DNA of 64,000 bases from Meiothermus ruber DSM 1279 (GCF_000024425.1 NC_013946.1:806001-870000), one strand, 5' to 3'. Counted from the stretch's first letter, positions 55,581-64,000 are shown. Notes: generated by a model not told the origin, from the letters alone. Translations and numbers: made by a program.

Positions 55581-56318
55581 TCAAACCCCTAAGCGCTCGA
55601 GCTCGTACGGCAGCATCTTCTGCCACCAGGGCCAGTCGTGGTCTACGTCGTGGCCCCAGTAGTCGAAGGTGGCGTATACGCCCTTCTGGTGGAGCAGTTC
55701 CTGCATCTCGCGGGTGTCACGGATGCACTCTTCCTCCCAGCGCCCCTGGCCCACCGCGAACACAATCTTGTTGCGCCGGTAGGCGTTTAGTTTGGCCTCG
55801 TCGGTCAGGTTACGCAGGTACCACAACGGCGAGTTGAAGTAGGCATCCATACCGCCCTCGTTCCCCACGAAGCCCCCCACCTGGTACAGCCCCGACAGGG
55901 CAATCAGGCCATCGAAGACCTCGGGGTATTTGAAGAAGAAGTTGGCCGCGTGGAAGGCCCCCATGCTGCACCCCGTGACCCATAGGGTGGGCAGGCCGGT
56001 GTTTTTCTGCACAAAGGGCACCACCTCCTGCATGATGTAGGCGTCGTAGTCGTTGTGGCGGCGGGCCCGCGCGGCAGGGGGGATGCTCTGGTTGGTCCAG
56101 CTCTGCCAGTCAATGCCGTCCACGCAAAAAAACTTGACCCGCCCCGCCTCGATCATGGGGGCCAGGGCCTGGGCCATGCCGGCGTGGCCTTCCCAGTCGT
56201 ACCAGCGCCCGTTCTGGGCCGGAAATACCATCACTGGCTGGCCGTAGTGGCCGTACAGCTTAAGCTCCATCTCCTGCCCCAGGGCCGGGCTATACCATTT
56301 GTGATACTCGGTGTACAC
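55581..56318 (-). CDS. Alpha/beta-hydrolase esterase family protein
   Basis: A 245-residue protein of the esterase-D-like putative esterase family. The nucleophile elbow is VTGCSMGAFHAA (GxSxG) near residue 117, and the catalytic His is in WGHDVDHDWPWW near residue 225; Asp is probably in the FAVGQGRWEEE region. Substrate unknown. It is 12 bp downstream of an ATP-grasp gene on the same strand, so they form an operon. GTG 56318 is the start. Confidence 0.85.
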   Translation of the reverse strand: MYTEYHKWYSPALGQEMELKLYGHYGQPVMVFPAQNGRWYDWEGHAGMAQALAPMIEAGRVKFFCVDGIDWQSWTNQSIPPAARARRHNDYDAYIMQEVVPFVQKNTGLPTLWVTGCSMGAFHAANFFFKYPEVFDGLIALSGLYQVGGFVGNEGGMDAYFNSPLWYLRNLTDEAKLNAYRRNKIVFAVGQGRWEEECIRDTREMQELLHQKGVYATFDYWGHDVDHDWPWWQKMLPYELERLGV

Positions 56319-56330
56319 GCAGCACCCCCT

Positions 56331-57491
56331 CTAGGCCCGTTCCTGGATGGCCTGGGCGGCCTGAAGCAGGGTTGGCAGGTCGGGATGGCGCAGGATGTAG
56401 CCGTAATTCCCGATGGCCCCGGCAAAAATGCCGCTTATGCGCTCGTGGTGGGCGATGAGGGGGCCAAACTCGGCCAGCACCTGCTCGTGCGAACGCTTGT
56501 AGTGGATGTGATCCTTGCGGCCCACATAGGTGCAGAAGTAGGGGTGCTGGGCCTGCTGGCTCACCCGGCCGTGGGTGAGCACGTTGACCCACTCTTTGAA
56601 TATGTCCATGTCGTTGGCGTAGTTGAACATATCGATCGAGAGACCCCCCGGTGGTCGCATGTTCACCTCGAGCGCCACCAGACCGCCGTCTTCCAGGCGG
56701 AAGAACTCGAAGTGGAAGAAGCGCTCGCGCACGTTGAAGGCCTGCACCACCCGGCGCCCGGCTTCCCGCAGGTCTTCGGGGATTTCCCGCACCATGTAGT
56801 AATAGATATCGGTGTCCTGGTTGACCACCTCCATTACGCCTTTGGAGTACTCGAGCGAACTATCGAAGACCACGTTGCCCTGGATATCGGTCAGGCCGTC
56901 GTAGGTGATGATTTTGCCGGGGATGAACTCCTCCATGATGTAGTCCACCGGGGGCTTGGTGGCGATGTAGTCCATGAGCTCGGCGTCGTTGGTGATTTTG
57001 TAGGTTTTGGCCGCCCCCACCCCGATATCGGGTTTGGCCACCACCGGGTAGCCCACCTCTTCTACGAAATCCTGGGCCTCCACCGCGCTGCGGCAGATCC
57101 GGCCCCGCGCCACCCTGAGCCCGGCCTGCTGAAAATACCGCTTCATGACCGACTTGCGCTTTACCCGATCCATGTCCTGGGGGCGCAGGCCGAAGATGTT
57201 AAAGTCTTCGCGCAGCCGGGCCTCGGTCTCGAGCCAGTACTCGCTCATGGAGTCGAGCCGGTCGATCTTGCCGTAGCGGTGGGTGAAGTAGCCCAGCGCC
57301 CGCAACAGCTCGTCGTAGTTGTGCATATCGGAAACTCTGTAATACTCCGTCAGAGCCTGCTTTAGCTCTGGCCGTAGCGCGTCGTATTCGGCATCGGCCA
57401 GCCCCAGCACATTGTGCCCAGCTTCGCGCAAACGCACGCAAAATGGCCAGAAGTTGGGGGGGAAATGGGGGGAAAGAAAAACTACATTCAT
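56331..57491 (-). CDS. ATP-grasp ligase-like enzyme
   Basis: A 386-residue protein with ATP-grasp fold. The N-terminal preATP-grasp part has MNVVFLSPHFPPNFWPFCV and LGLADAEYDAL; nucleotide-binding residues lie in YPVVAKPDIGVGAAKTY near residue 148 and YIMEEFIPGKIITYDGL near 190; the metal site is FHFEFFRLEDGGLVALEVNMRPPGG near residue 270. It would join a carboxylate and an amine or thiol with ATP; substrate unknown. Start ATG 57491 follows AGGAGGTATGCG. Followed by an esterase in the same unit. Confidence 0.85.
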   Translation of the reverse strand: MNVVFLSPHFPPNFWPFCVRLREAGHNVLGLADAEYDALRPELKQALTEYYRVSDMHNYDELLRALGYFTHRYGKIDRLDSMSEYWLETEARLREDFNIFGLRPQDMDRVKRKSVMKRYFQQAGLRVARGRICRSAVEAQDFVEEVGYPVVAKPDIGVGAAKTYKITNDAELMDYIATKPPVDYIMEEFIPGKIITYDGLTDIQGNVVFDSSLEYSKGVMEVVNQDTDIYYYMVREIPEDLREAGRRVVQAFNVRERFFHFEFFRLEDGGLVALEVNMRPPGGLSIDMFNYANDMDIFKEWVNVLTHGRVSQQAQHPYFCTYVGRKDHIHYKRSHEQVLAEFGPLIAHHERISGIFAGAIGNYGYILRHPDLPTLLQAAQAIQERA

Positions 57492-57609
57492 CGCATACCT
57501 CCTGGGCTTTGGGCTGACCCCAGTATTCCCAACCAGTGCCCACAAATCAAGCATTTGAGGCCGGTTCCACTTGAACTCAATACATTTGGGTGTAATAAAA
57601 GATGAGTGG

Positions 57610-57690
57610 TTCAAGCCGACCGAAGGAAGTAGGAGTGCATTCCGGCAGTTTAGCCCTGCCAAAGCGAACGATACTGCCGGGATGCGTATG
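57610..57690. repeat. Dispersed hairpin repeat, copy C
   Basis: Begins TTCAAGCCGACCGAAGGAAG, then a hairpin GCATTCCGGCAGT (57637-57649) / ACTGCCGGGATGC (57673-57685). It aligns over its whole length with copy A (13705-13827) in reverse orientation, with compensatory changes in both arms. Confidence 0.8.
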
Positions 57691-57723
57691 TAGCCGCCTG
57701 CCCGAAAACAGGAGAGTTTTACA

Positions 57724-57786
57724 ATGAGCAACCCCCAAGAGGCTGTTTTCTTGAAACCTGCATTCGTTGCCGACAATATCCCATAG
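57724..57786 (+). CDS. Possible 20-residue peptide or truncated gene start
   Basis: ATG to TAG encodes MSNPQEAVFLKPAFVADNIP. A good Shine-Dalgarno CAGGAGAG lies about 9 nt upstream, and TACAAT overlaps the ATG. It may be the start of a gene truncated by deletion, or a small peptide. The 57492-57886 region otherwise holds only repeat C. Confidence 0.3.
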   Translation: MSNPQEAVFLKPAFVADNIP

Positions 57787-57886
57787 GGTCGGCTTCGACA
57801 GCCTCAGCCAGCCCCCACGCTGGATAAGGCCAGAAAGCCTTCAGCGCACACCCTTTGCCATACTCGGTGGGTGAATAAGCGCTTTC

Positions 57887-58870
57887 TTAGCAATAAGGCC
57901 CTACAGCCTCGGCCCTGGGGTTCTCGGTTTGCAGGTCTTCTGGCCAGGCCCCGCCCAGACTTACCCAGGCCCACACCATATCGGCGGGGATGGGGGCCAC
58001 AAAGTGCAGGTACTTGCCGGTGCGGGGGTGTTGCAGGCGCAGTTCGTAGGCGTGCAGGGCCTGACGCGCTATCAGCTCGGAGGGCTTGCCGTAGACCTCG
58101 TCGCCCAGGATGGGGGCGTGTAAGTGCTTGAGGTGCACGCGAATCTGGTGGGTGCGCCCGGTGTGCAGAATGGCCGAGACCAGGGCGTGCGGTTCGGCTA
58201 CCGCCAGCACCTCGAACTCGGTCTGGGCGTGCCGGGCCGCTACCCCCCCCACGTGCATGCGAGTGCGGTCGACCGGGTGGCGGCCGATGGGGGCCGAGAG
58301 CAGGCCCTCGCGCGGGATGCCCACTGTTAGGGCAATATAGCGCTTGTACACGCTGCGTCCGGCGAAGGCCTCGGCAAGCCGGCGGTGGGCGGCCTCGTGG
58401 CGGGCTACCACAATTACTCCGCTGGTGCCCTTATCGAGGCGGTGCACGATGCCGGGGCGTATCAGCTCGGGCTTCTGGGCTTGCAAAAGCAGCCCGCCCT
58501 CCTCCTCGGACTCGCCCAGTGAGAGATCCAGCCCGAACCGCCCCAAAATGGCGTTCACCAGCGTTCCGGAATACACCCCGGGGGCCGGGTGGGTGATCAT
58601 GCCCGCCGGCTTGTTGATTACGATCAGGTCGGGATCTTCGTACAGGATGTGCAGCGGGATATCCTCGGCGGCCACGCTGGCCGGCTGGGGGGGTGGGGGC
58701 TCTACCTCCACGGTTTCGCCCCGCAGCTTGTAGGAAGGCTTGGTCACCACCTTACCCCCCACCGTCACCAGACCGGCCTCGATCCATTCCTGGGCCTTGG
58801 CCCGGGAGGTATTGGCCTCGAAGGCCAGGGCCTGGTCGAGGCGAACCCCACTGGCAGAAAAGCGCACCAT
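57887..58870 (-). CDS. rluD: RluA/RluD-family 23S rRNA pseudouridine synthase
   Basis: A 327-residue enzyme. An N-terminal S4 domain (RLDQALAFEANTSRAKAQEWIEAGLV) is followed by the synthase domain with LYEDPDLIVINKPAGMITHP and the catalytic PGIVHRLDKGTSGVIVVA (Asp) near residue 145. HTGRTHQIRVHLKHL and PILGDEVYGK are later motifs. Probably modifies helix 69 of 23S rRNA as RluD does. TACAAT lies 7 nt before the ATG. Confidence 0.9.
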   Translation of the reverse strand: MVRFSASGVRLDQALAFEANTSRAKAQEWIEAGLVTVGGKVVTKPSYKLRGETVEVEPPPPQPASVAAEDIPLHILYEDPDLIVINKPAGMITHPAPGVYSGTLVNAILGRFGLDLSLGESEEEGGLLLQAQKPELIRPGIVHRLDKGTSGVIVVARHEAAHRRLAEAFAGRSVYKRYIALTVGIPREGLLSAPIGRHPVDRTRMHVGGVAARHAQTEFEVLAVAEPHALVSAILHTGRTHQIRVHLKHLHAPILGDEVYGKPSELIARQALHAYELRLQHPRTGKYLHFVAPIPADMVWAWVSLGGAWPEDLQTENPRAEAVGPYC

Positions 58871-58877
58871 CAGGGTT

Positions 58878-58883
58878 ATTGTA
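58878..58883 (-). promoter_or_regulatory. -10 box of rluD (leaderless)
   Basis: TACAAT on the minus strand, 7 nt before the ATG at 58870. Confidence 0.5.
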
Positions 58884-58939
58884 CGTTACGTCAAAATGAC
58901 CCGGCCCCCTTTGGTTGAGGTGCTAAGGTGGGCCTAGCG

Positions 58940-59560
58940 ATGGATGGCCGCAAGCGCCTATTTATGCGGTTTTTGCGCCGCTCGGTCTGGGCTTATTTTT
59001 GGGGCTCGCTGGCGGTTTTAGTCAATGCCCTGATTGTTCACGGGCTGTACTTCGGCTGGCCGGCCTGGGTTTGGGGATATGCCGTTGCAATTGGCGCGTT
59101 GGTGGCCCCCCTGGTTGCGCTGCTGGATCTGTGGTGGGCCCGCCGGCAGCTCAACCCGACGCAAAGGGTCTTTCTGGACGGTGCCGACAGCCTCGAGGCA
59201 GCCCGACAAGCTTACCGCAACCTGGTGCACTGGCCGGTGCTCTCGGTGGGTCGGGTGATGGGGCCGCACCTGCTCGGTACCATGGGCGGCTTTTTACTAG
59301 CCATCGACTGGGCGCACCGGTGGGGCGGCTTTCCCACCGGGCCCCTGGAGATGCTGTACCTGCTGCCGTGGTATCCGCTTAACGCGGCCCTGCACGCCAT
59401 CATCGAGTATCTGGTGGGGGCCAGCCAGTCCCAGCGTCTGATGGCCTATCTGAGGGAACGCTTCGGCGATGAGGTGGTGGTTTCTTCCCGCTTGCGCATC
59501 CCTTTTGTCTTCAAGGTGCTGGGGGTGCTGGTGGCTTTGGGGCTGCTACCGCTCTTGTAG
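58940..59560 (+). pseudogene. N-terminal membrane sensor half of a split HD-GYP protein
   Basis: A 206-residue four-to-five-helix membrane region (FLRRSVWAYFWGSLAVLVNAL; GPHLLGTMGGFLLAIDWAHRW; FKVLGVLVALGLLPLL). It ends with TAG 59558-59560 and the next codon, GTG 59561, continues the same frame into the HD-GYP protein. The last helix is cut inside its hydrophobic core, so the stop interrupts one long gene of about 520 codons. Without the stop the order would be sensor, TM helix, HAMP, HD-GYP. Classed as pseudogene or recoded gene; ATG 58940 or GTG 58928 is the start. Confidence 0.65.
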
Positions 59561-60502
59561 GTGGCGGTGCTGGTTTACTTCCGGCTTGAATCAACCCATC
59601 TGCCGGGGCTGGTGGCCTGGGGGTTGTTTTCGGGGCTGGTGCTGATGGTGGCCGGGGGCGTTCTCCTCTCCCGTGAAGTGGCCCGGCCCGTGCAGGCTGT
59701 GCTCGAGGGCATGCAGGCTATGCAGGAAGGAAAAGGGCCGGTGCGGGTGAGCGCGGTGGCCTGGGACGAGCTGGCCGACCTGGCCCTGGGCTTCAACAAC
59801 CTGGCCCGGGCCCTCGAGGCCGAACGGCAGCGCAACCTCGAGCTGTACCGCGACACCGTGCAAACCCTGGCGGCCGCCATCGACGCTCGAGACCCCTACA
59901 CCCGGGGCCACTCCCAGCGGGTGGGGGCCTACGCACAGCTCATAGCCCGCAAGCTGGGCTGGGACGCACAAAAAGCCTACCAGCTCTACATCACCGGGCT
60001 GTTGCACGACATTGGCAAAATCGGCGTGCCCGAGGCCATCCTGCAGAAAACCGATAAGCTCAGCCCCCAGGAGCGCCAGCTCATCGAGAGCCACCCGCTT
60101 ATCGGCTACGAGATCGTTCGCCAGTCCCGCGCGCTTGCCGCCCACCTGCCGGGCATTCGACACCACCATGAGCGGCTGGATGGCTGTGGCTACCCCGACG
60201 GGTTGAAGGGGGAGGCCATTCCCATCGAGGCCCGAATCCTGGGTGTGGCGGATGTCTGGGATGCCCTTACCAGCCACCGACCCTACCGCCCAGCCTTAAA
60301 ACCTTCAGAGGTCTACCCGCGTCTCTTGTGTGAAGCCCTTGATCCCCAAGCAGTGCGAGCCCTGGGTGAACTGTGGCAGGAAGGGGCGCTGGACGCCTTG
60401 CTCGAGGAAGCTCAGCGAGAAACGGGTCGGCCAGACCTTTCCACGCCGAAAAGTGATACGGAATCAATCCAGTGGCCCCGGCCTCTGTCAAAAACAGAAT
60501 AG
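59561..60502 (+). CDS. HAMP/HD-GYP cyclic-di-GMP phosphodiesterase half
   Basis: A 313-residue product if started at GTG 59561. A TM helix ([20 protein letters not shown], residues 17-36), a HAMP domain ([18 protein letters not shown], about 37-90) and HD-GYP at about 105-265: [32 protein letters not shown], and [20 protein letters not shown] enzymes hydrolyse c-di-GMP. The frame is continuous with the preceding membrane protein through a single TAG. Its N-terminus lacks half a membrane helix, so it may not insert properly as a separate protein. Confidence 0.85.
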   Translation: MAVLVYFRLESTHLPGLVAWGLFSGLVLMVAGGVLLSREVARPVQAVLEGMQAMQEGKGPVRVSAVAWDELADLALGFNNLARALEAERQRNLELYRDTVQTLAAAIDARDPYTRGHSQRVGAYAQLIARKLGWDAQKAYQLYITGLLHDIGKIGVPEAILQKTDKLSPQERQLIESHPLIGYEIVRQSRALAAHLPGIRHHHERLDGCGYPDGLKGEAIPIEARILGVADVWDALTSHRPYRPALKPSEVYPRLLCEALDPQAVRALGELWQEGALDALLEEAQRETGRPDLSTPKSDTESIQWPRPLSKTE

Positions 60503-60517
60503 AACGCGCCCGCTTGC

Positions 60518-60523
60518 TATGAT
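60518..60523 (+). promoter_or_regulatory. -10 box of ruvB (leaderless)
   Basis: TATGAT, 7 nt before the GTG at 60531. It argues for GTG 60531 over the ATG triplets at 60519-60527, which lie inside the box. Confidence 0.5.
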
Positions 60524-60530
60524 GATGGGC

Positions 60531-61508
60531 GTGGAAGCGGATTTGACCCTGCGGCCCAAGCGGTTAGACGATTACGTGGGCCAGGCCAAGCTCAAAAAGA
60601 AACTGCGGGTCTACCTCGAGGCCGCTAAAAACCGGGGGGAGGCCCTCGATCACCTGCTGCTCTTTGGCCCGCCGGGGCTGGGCAAGACCACCCTGGCCCA
60701 CGTGGTGGCCTACGAACTGGGGGTGAATATCCGCGTGACCAGCGGCCCGGCCATCGAGAAGCCGGGCGACCTGGCGGCCATCCTGACCAACAGCCTCGAG
60801 GAAGGCGACATCCTCTTCATCGACGAGATTCACCGCCTGTCCAAAGCCGCTGAGGAGCACCTCTACCCGGCGCTGGAAGACTTCAAGATCGACATCGTGA
60901 TTGGCGCAGGCCCGGCGGCCCGTACCCTGCGGCTCGACCTGCCCCGCTTTACCCTGATTGGAGCCACCACCCGCCCGGGGCTCATCTCCGGGCCTTTGCG
61001 CAGCCGCTTTGGCATTATCGAACACCTGGAGTTCTACACCGAGACCGAGCTGGCCCAGGGGGTGACGCGTGATGCCCAGCTCATGGGCCTGGCCATCGAA
61101 CCCGAGGCGGCGCTAGAAATTGGCCGTCGCAGCCGGGGCACCATGCGCATTGCCAAGCGCCTGTTCCGGCGGGTACGCGACTTTGCCGAGGTGGCGGGCG
61201 AGCAGGTGGTGGGCCTCGAGCGCGCCCGGCAGGCCCTGGATGCCCTGGGCCTGGACGCCCTGGGGCTGGATGCGCGCGACCGCCAGATTATCCAGACCGT
61301 GATCGAGCGCTTTGCCGGGGGGCCGGTGGGCCTCGAGACCCTAGCCACCGCCCTTTCCGAAGACCCCGAGACCCTCGAGGAGGTTCACGAACCCTTCCTG
61401 ATTCAACTGGGCCTGCTCAAACGCACCCCCCGGGGCCGCCAGGCCACCGAGCGGGCCTACGCCCACCTGGGCTACCCGCTGCCCGAGCAGAGTCGCCTGC
61501 TGGAATAA
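60531..61508 (+). CDS. ruvB: Holliday junction branch migration ATPase RuvB
   Basis: A 325-residue AAA+ motor. Walker [14 protein letters not shown] near residue 50, Walker [13 protein letters not shown] near residue 98, sensor 1 IGATTRPG, arginine finger LRSRFG, and C-terminal winged helix [16 protein letters not shown]. With GTG 60531 the N-terminus reads like Thermus RuvB ([12 protein letters not shown]). ruvA and ruvC are not in the window. Confidence 0.96.
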   Translation: MEADLTLRPKRLDDYVGQAKLKKKLRVYLEAAKNRGEALDHLLLFGPPGLGKTTLAHVVAYELGVNIRVTSGPAIEKPGDLAAILTNSLEEGDILFIDEIHRLSKAAEEHLYPALEDFKIDIVIGAGPAARTLRLDLPRFTLIGATTRPGLISGPLRSRFGIIEHLEFYTETELAQGVTRDAQLMGLAIEPEAALEIGRRSRGTMRIAKRLFRRVRDFAEVAGEQVVGLERARQALDALGLDALGLDARDRQIIQTVIERFAGGPVGLETLATALSEDPETLEEVHEPFLIQLGLLKRTPRGRQATERAYAHLGYPLPEQSRLLE

Positions 61509-61592
61509 ACCCTCAACCCAATCCGAGCACTGCAGGCGGAGCACAGGGCCCAATCCCTTGTGCCATACTGGGGTCGGCGAGGCAACCGCACC

Positions 61593-62639
61593 ATGATCCG
61601 GGCCAGACTGGGTGAAATTGAACTGGGAGATCTGTTGCGCACCCTCGAGGGGGGGCGTAAGAACGCGGTCATCAATATCACCTGTCCCAAACTCAAGGGC
61701 CGGATTCACATCCGCGAGGGCAAAATCGCCTATATCCAGACCCAGCCCGGCCCCCACCTGGGCGAGTACCTGGTGCGCTTCGACTACCTGACCCTGGAGC
61801 AGGTGCAGGCGCTGGTCAAGTACCAGCAGCAGGAGAACCCCGGAACCCCCCTGGGCTTGCTGGCTTTGCAACAGAGCCTGGTTACCAACGATGAACTCAA
61901 CGAGGTCTTGCACGCACAGATCCTGGAGGGCCTGGCCACCCTGCTGGCCCAGCAGGAGGGCGAACTGGTGGCCGAACCCCCGCCCGTAGAGGCCTCCCAG
62001 GTGCTGCTGCCGGGCCTTTCCGATGCCAGCACCATGCTGATGGAAGCCCTGCGCCGCCTCGACGAGTGGATGCGCGGCAAGGTAGAGCCCGAGACCGTGC
62101 TGCAACTGGCCGGTGACCCCACCCGCCACGCCCTTTCCCCCGATGCCTGGACGGTGCTGGAGGCCATCGACGGGGTCAAGCGGGCCCGCTCGGTGGCCCT
62201 GGCCTGCGATCTGCCCGAGGAGCAGGTGTATCACCTGCTGTACGAACTGAAAAGCCGGGGGATTCTGGCCGAGGCCGAGGTGCGCCCGCAAGACCCTTTG
62301 CTGCTGGTTCTGGCCGACTCCGACCTCATCCGCCGGCTTTTGCTGGTGACGCTGGAGCGCCAGCGCTACCGGGTCATGCTGCCCCCCGACCTCGAGGCCG
62401 CCAGGCGCATCCTCGAGCACAACCGGGTGCAGGGGGTTTTGCTGGAGGGAACCGATCTCGCGGTAAAGGTGCGCCAGCTTCGGGCCCTGCCCAATGGGCG
62501 CTACCTGCCCATCTGGCTCATCACCGAGCAGCCCCCCCGGGGTTTTTGGGTGAAGAACGCCCGGGTGGCCTATATTCCCAAACCTTTTGGAGAGGAAGAG
62601 CTGCTGGCGGCCCTGGCGGTGATCAAGCGGCCGGTCTAG
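61593..62639 (+). CDS. DUF4388 (PATAN-like) protein with C-terminal pseudo-receiver
   Basis: A 348-residue protein. Residues 1-100 form a DUF4388 domain (LGEIELGDLLRTLEGGRKNAVINI; GRIHIREGKIAYIQ), common in Deinococcus-Thermus signalling and adhesion proteins. A helical middle part (105-225) follows. Residues 230-348 resemble a CheY receiver: LVLADSDLIRRLLLVTLERQ and the Lys in AYIPKPFGEEELLAAL. The phospho-acceptor Asp is replaced: VQGVLLEGTD has Glu where Asp is expected. ATG 61593 is the start; stops converge with bshC. Confidence 0.78.
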   Translation: MIRARLGEIELGDLLRTLEGGRKNAVINITCPKLKGRIHIREGKIAYIQTQPGPHLGEYLVRFDYLTLEQVQALVKYQQQENPGTPLGLLALQQSLVTNDELNEVLHAQILEGLATLLAQQEGELVAEPPPVEASQVLLPGLSDASTMLMEALRRLDEWMRGKVEPETVLQLAGDPTRHALSPDAWTVLEAIDGVKRARSVALACDLPEEQVYHLLYELKSRGILAEAEVRPQDPLLLVLADSDLIRRLLLVTLERQRYRVMLPPDLEAARRILEHNRVQGVLLEGTDLAVKVRQLRALPNGRYLPIWLITEQPPRGFWVKNARVAYIPKPFGEEELLAALAVIKRPV

Positions 62640-64000
62640 CTTAGGCGCAGGGTGTGCAGGCCGGTGGCCGGAAGTTCGGCCAGCCGCTCGAGCACCACCT
62701 CGCCGTGTTTGAGCAGGTACATCAGAAACGGATACACCCGCTCCTGGGGGCCGGCAGGGGCCAGGTGCCGCTGTAGACGGGCAAACTGGGCGCCGGTGGT
62801 GTTTTCCTGCCGCAGGGCGCTGTCCAGGATTTTGCGCTCGAGGCGCTTTAGCTCGTGCTGGATGCGTACCTGGGCCCGGTGACGGGGGCGCTGCAGGGTG
62901 GGCTCATCGAGCAGGCGCTGAATCTGCTCGAACTCGGCATTGATGCGCGCCAGGTGGCCTCGCATGGCCTGCACTTTTGCATCCTGCCGGGCCAGGGCGG
63001 CTTTGAAGGCCCCTTCGGGGTCGGCCTGGAAGGCCCAGGCCTCGAGGCCGTATTTTCCCAGGAGGCGCTCGATGGGCGGCTCCAGCACCGTAACCCCCAT
63101 CCGTCGAATCACCGCGGGCGGTTTGAGCCCGTGCAGCTCGTACACACCGCCCAGTTCGGCCACGTATTTAAGCTCACCCGGCCCCACCACAAAGCCGGCG
63201 GTCGGTAACACGCTGTCCTGCAATACCGGCCTGAGCCCGGCTGCGGGGGTAATGCGGGCGGGATCCTGCTTCAGAATGGCCCGCAGGTCGGCTTCGCTGT
63301 ACCGCCGTTCGCCGTCCTCAAAATGCCCTTCCCGGAAGCGTAACAGCCGACGAACGCCGTCGGGGCCTTCTAAAAACAGGTTGGTGGCCCCTTCGCCGCG
63401 GCCCAGGGCGGGCTCGAGGCCGGCCTGCTTCATCGCCAGGGCGCTGCGGTTGATGGCCTCGGAGGAGGCCAGGGGGTTGGCAATTTCACGCTCGAGGGCA
63501 GGTACAAACAGGGGGGCCAGCTCCGGGGCCATGGGGTCGAAGACCACCAGCCCGCGGGGGCCCAGGAACTCCAGCAGCAGCCGGGCGAACACCTCGCTGT
63601 AACTCCAGGGCCCCACCAGGGCTTTACAGATGCGATCGCGCACCTCAGGGTATCCGCCGAACTGCCGCAGCAGCTCACAGACCTGGGCAAAATAGGGCGA
63701 AAAGCCAATTCGGCCTGCCGGGTGGGCTGGCGGTAGGTCTAGCCTGAGGTGGTGCACCCGCTCCTCGAAGTCCAGCAGCTCAACCGCGCGAATTTCGTCG
63801 GTGTCGTGATCCTGCGAGGCCACCCAGAACACCGGAACCACCGGTGCGCCGCCGCTATGGGCCTGCGCCAGTTTGAGGGCTGCGTGGGCCTTGTAGAAAG
63901 TGTAGGCCGGGCCGGTGAGCAGGCCGGCTTGCTGACCGCTCACGATGGCCCGGCTATCGGGATGGGCCAGTTGCCGGGCGGCCTCGAGGCTGGCCGAAGG
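62636..64000 (-). CDS. bshC: Bacillithiol biosynthesis cysteine-adding enzyme BshC (partial)
   Basis: At least 454 codons are visible, running off the right edge, so the N-terminus is missing. BshC adds cysteine to glucosaminyl-malate, the last step of bacillithiol synthesis. The family block IVSGQQAGLLTGPAYTFYK is present, followed by VPVFWVASQDHDTDEI, and a long C-terminal coiled-coil (about 63100-62850) with ELKRLERKIL. The stop overlaps the convergent gene by 4 bp. Confidence 0.93.
   Translation of the reverse strand, partial: PSASLEAARQLAHPDSRAIVSGQQAGLLTGPAYTFYKAHAALKLAQAHSGGAPVVPVFWVASQDHDTDEIRAVELLDFEERVHHLRLDLPPAHPAGRIGFSPYFAQVCELLRQFGGYPEVRDRICKALVGPWSYSEVFARLLLEFLGPRGLVVFDPMAPELAPLFVPALEREIANPLASSEAINRSALAMKQAGLEPALGRGEGATNLFLEGPDGVRRLLRFREGHFEDGERRYSEADLRAILKQDPARITPAAGLRPVLQDSVLPTAGFVVGPGELKYVAELGGVYELHGLKPPAVIRRMGVTVLEPPIERLLGKYGLEAWAFQADPEGAFKAALARQDAKVQAMRGHLARINAEFEQIQRLLDEPTLQRPRHRAQVRIQHELKRLERKILDSALRQENTTGAQFARLQRHLAPAGPQERVYPFLMYLLKHGEVVLERLAELPATGLHTLRLS

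Noticed and set aside
57492-57776. N-terminal extension of the ATP-grasp protein
   Set aside because: It runs through repeat copy C and has no similarity; the ATG at 57491 has a strong Shine-Dalgarno.

Overview
The window looks like chromosomal DNA of a Thermaceae bacterium, most likely Meiothermus or a close relative. The evidence is a GC-rich genome, a bTHX (Thx) 26-residue ribosomal peptide gene directly behind rpsT, Thermus-like LysN, RuvB, IMPDH and Mrp proteins, a bacillithiol enzyme (BshC), and a very high density of the hexamer CTCGAG. Many genes carry a -10 box (often TAGACT) only 6-9 nt before the start codon, which points to leaderless mRNAs as known in Deinococcus-Thermus. The genus is an inference; no rRNA or tRNA gene was seen.

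Layout. 0-4.7 kb: tail of a secreted protein, lutA-lutB, a YbjQ protein, a DUF418 membrane protein and a DinB protein. 4.7-8.6 kb: an arsenic-type cluster (arsR with an operator over its own promoter, DUF6428, an ArsN2-like acetyltransferase, an MFS transporter, two thioredoxin-type ArsC proteins, and a convergent GDCCVxC protein). 8.7-17.7 kb: C39 peptidase/TPR protein, guaB, glutaryl-CoA-dehydrogenase-like gene, orphan D12 adenine methyltransferase, ABC permease, acuB-acuC, DUF1653 protein. 17.7-24.4 kb: cytochrome c maturation operon ccmBCDEFGH, a CcmI-type TPR protein fused to a cytochrome c domain, and a Rieske protein; ccmA is absent. 24.4-29.8 kb: tyrS, rpsT-thx, CHAD protein, YceD, arginase, hisA. 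29.8-36.4 kb: a seven-gene assimilatory sulfur operon on the minus strand (cysC-cysH-sat-tauE-cysG(N)-cobA-sir) headed by a clear SAM-I riboswitch. 36.5-39.5 kb: LapA-like protein, recJ, HD hydrolase. 39.5-41.05 kb: a decayed IS followed by an intact IS982-family element with 8-bp target duplication. 41.05-46.8 kb: complete mrpABCDEFG antiporter operon. 47-49.5 kb: LysN-like aminotransferase and dgt. 49.7-51.3 kb: a stand-alone protein with a Card1/DUF1887-like PD-(D/E)XK nuclease domain and surrounding IS debris. 51.3-55.4 kb: a two-gene secreted module (lipoprotein plus subtilase) that is poor in CTCGAG and may be transferred. 55.5-57.5 kb: ATP-grasp enzyme plus esterase. 57.9-64 kb: RluD-type synthase, a membrane sensor/HD-GYP protein split by an in-frame TAG, ruvB, a DUF4388/pseudo-receiver protein, and bshC running off the right edge.

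How the parts work together. The sulfur operon would take sulfate through APS to sulfide and makes its own siroheme; the SAM riboswitch ties it to methionine/SAM supply. The ccm operon makes c-type cytochromes. Mrp provides Na+/H+ exchange. The most interesting unexplained items are the stand-alone nuclease-like protein, the arsenic module with an MFS protein where an arsenite pump would be expected, the CcmI-cytochrome c fusion, the stop codon splitting the HD-GYP protein, a dispersed hairpin repeat in three copies, and two copies of the palindrome TTACAA-N3-TTGTAA in the sulfur locus.
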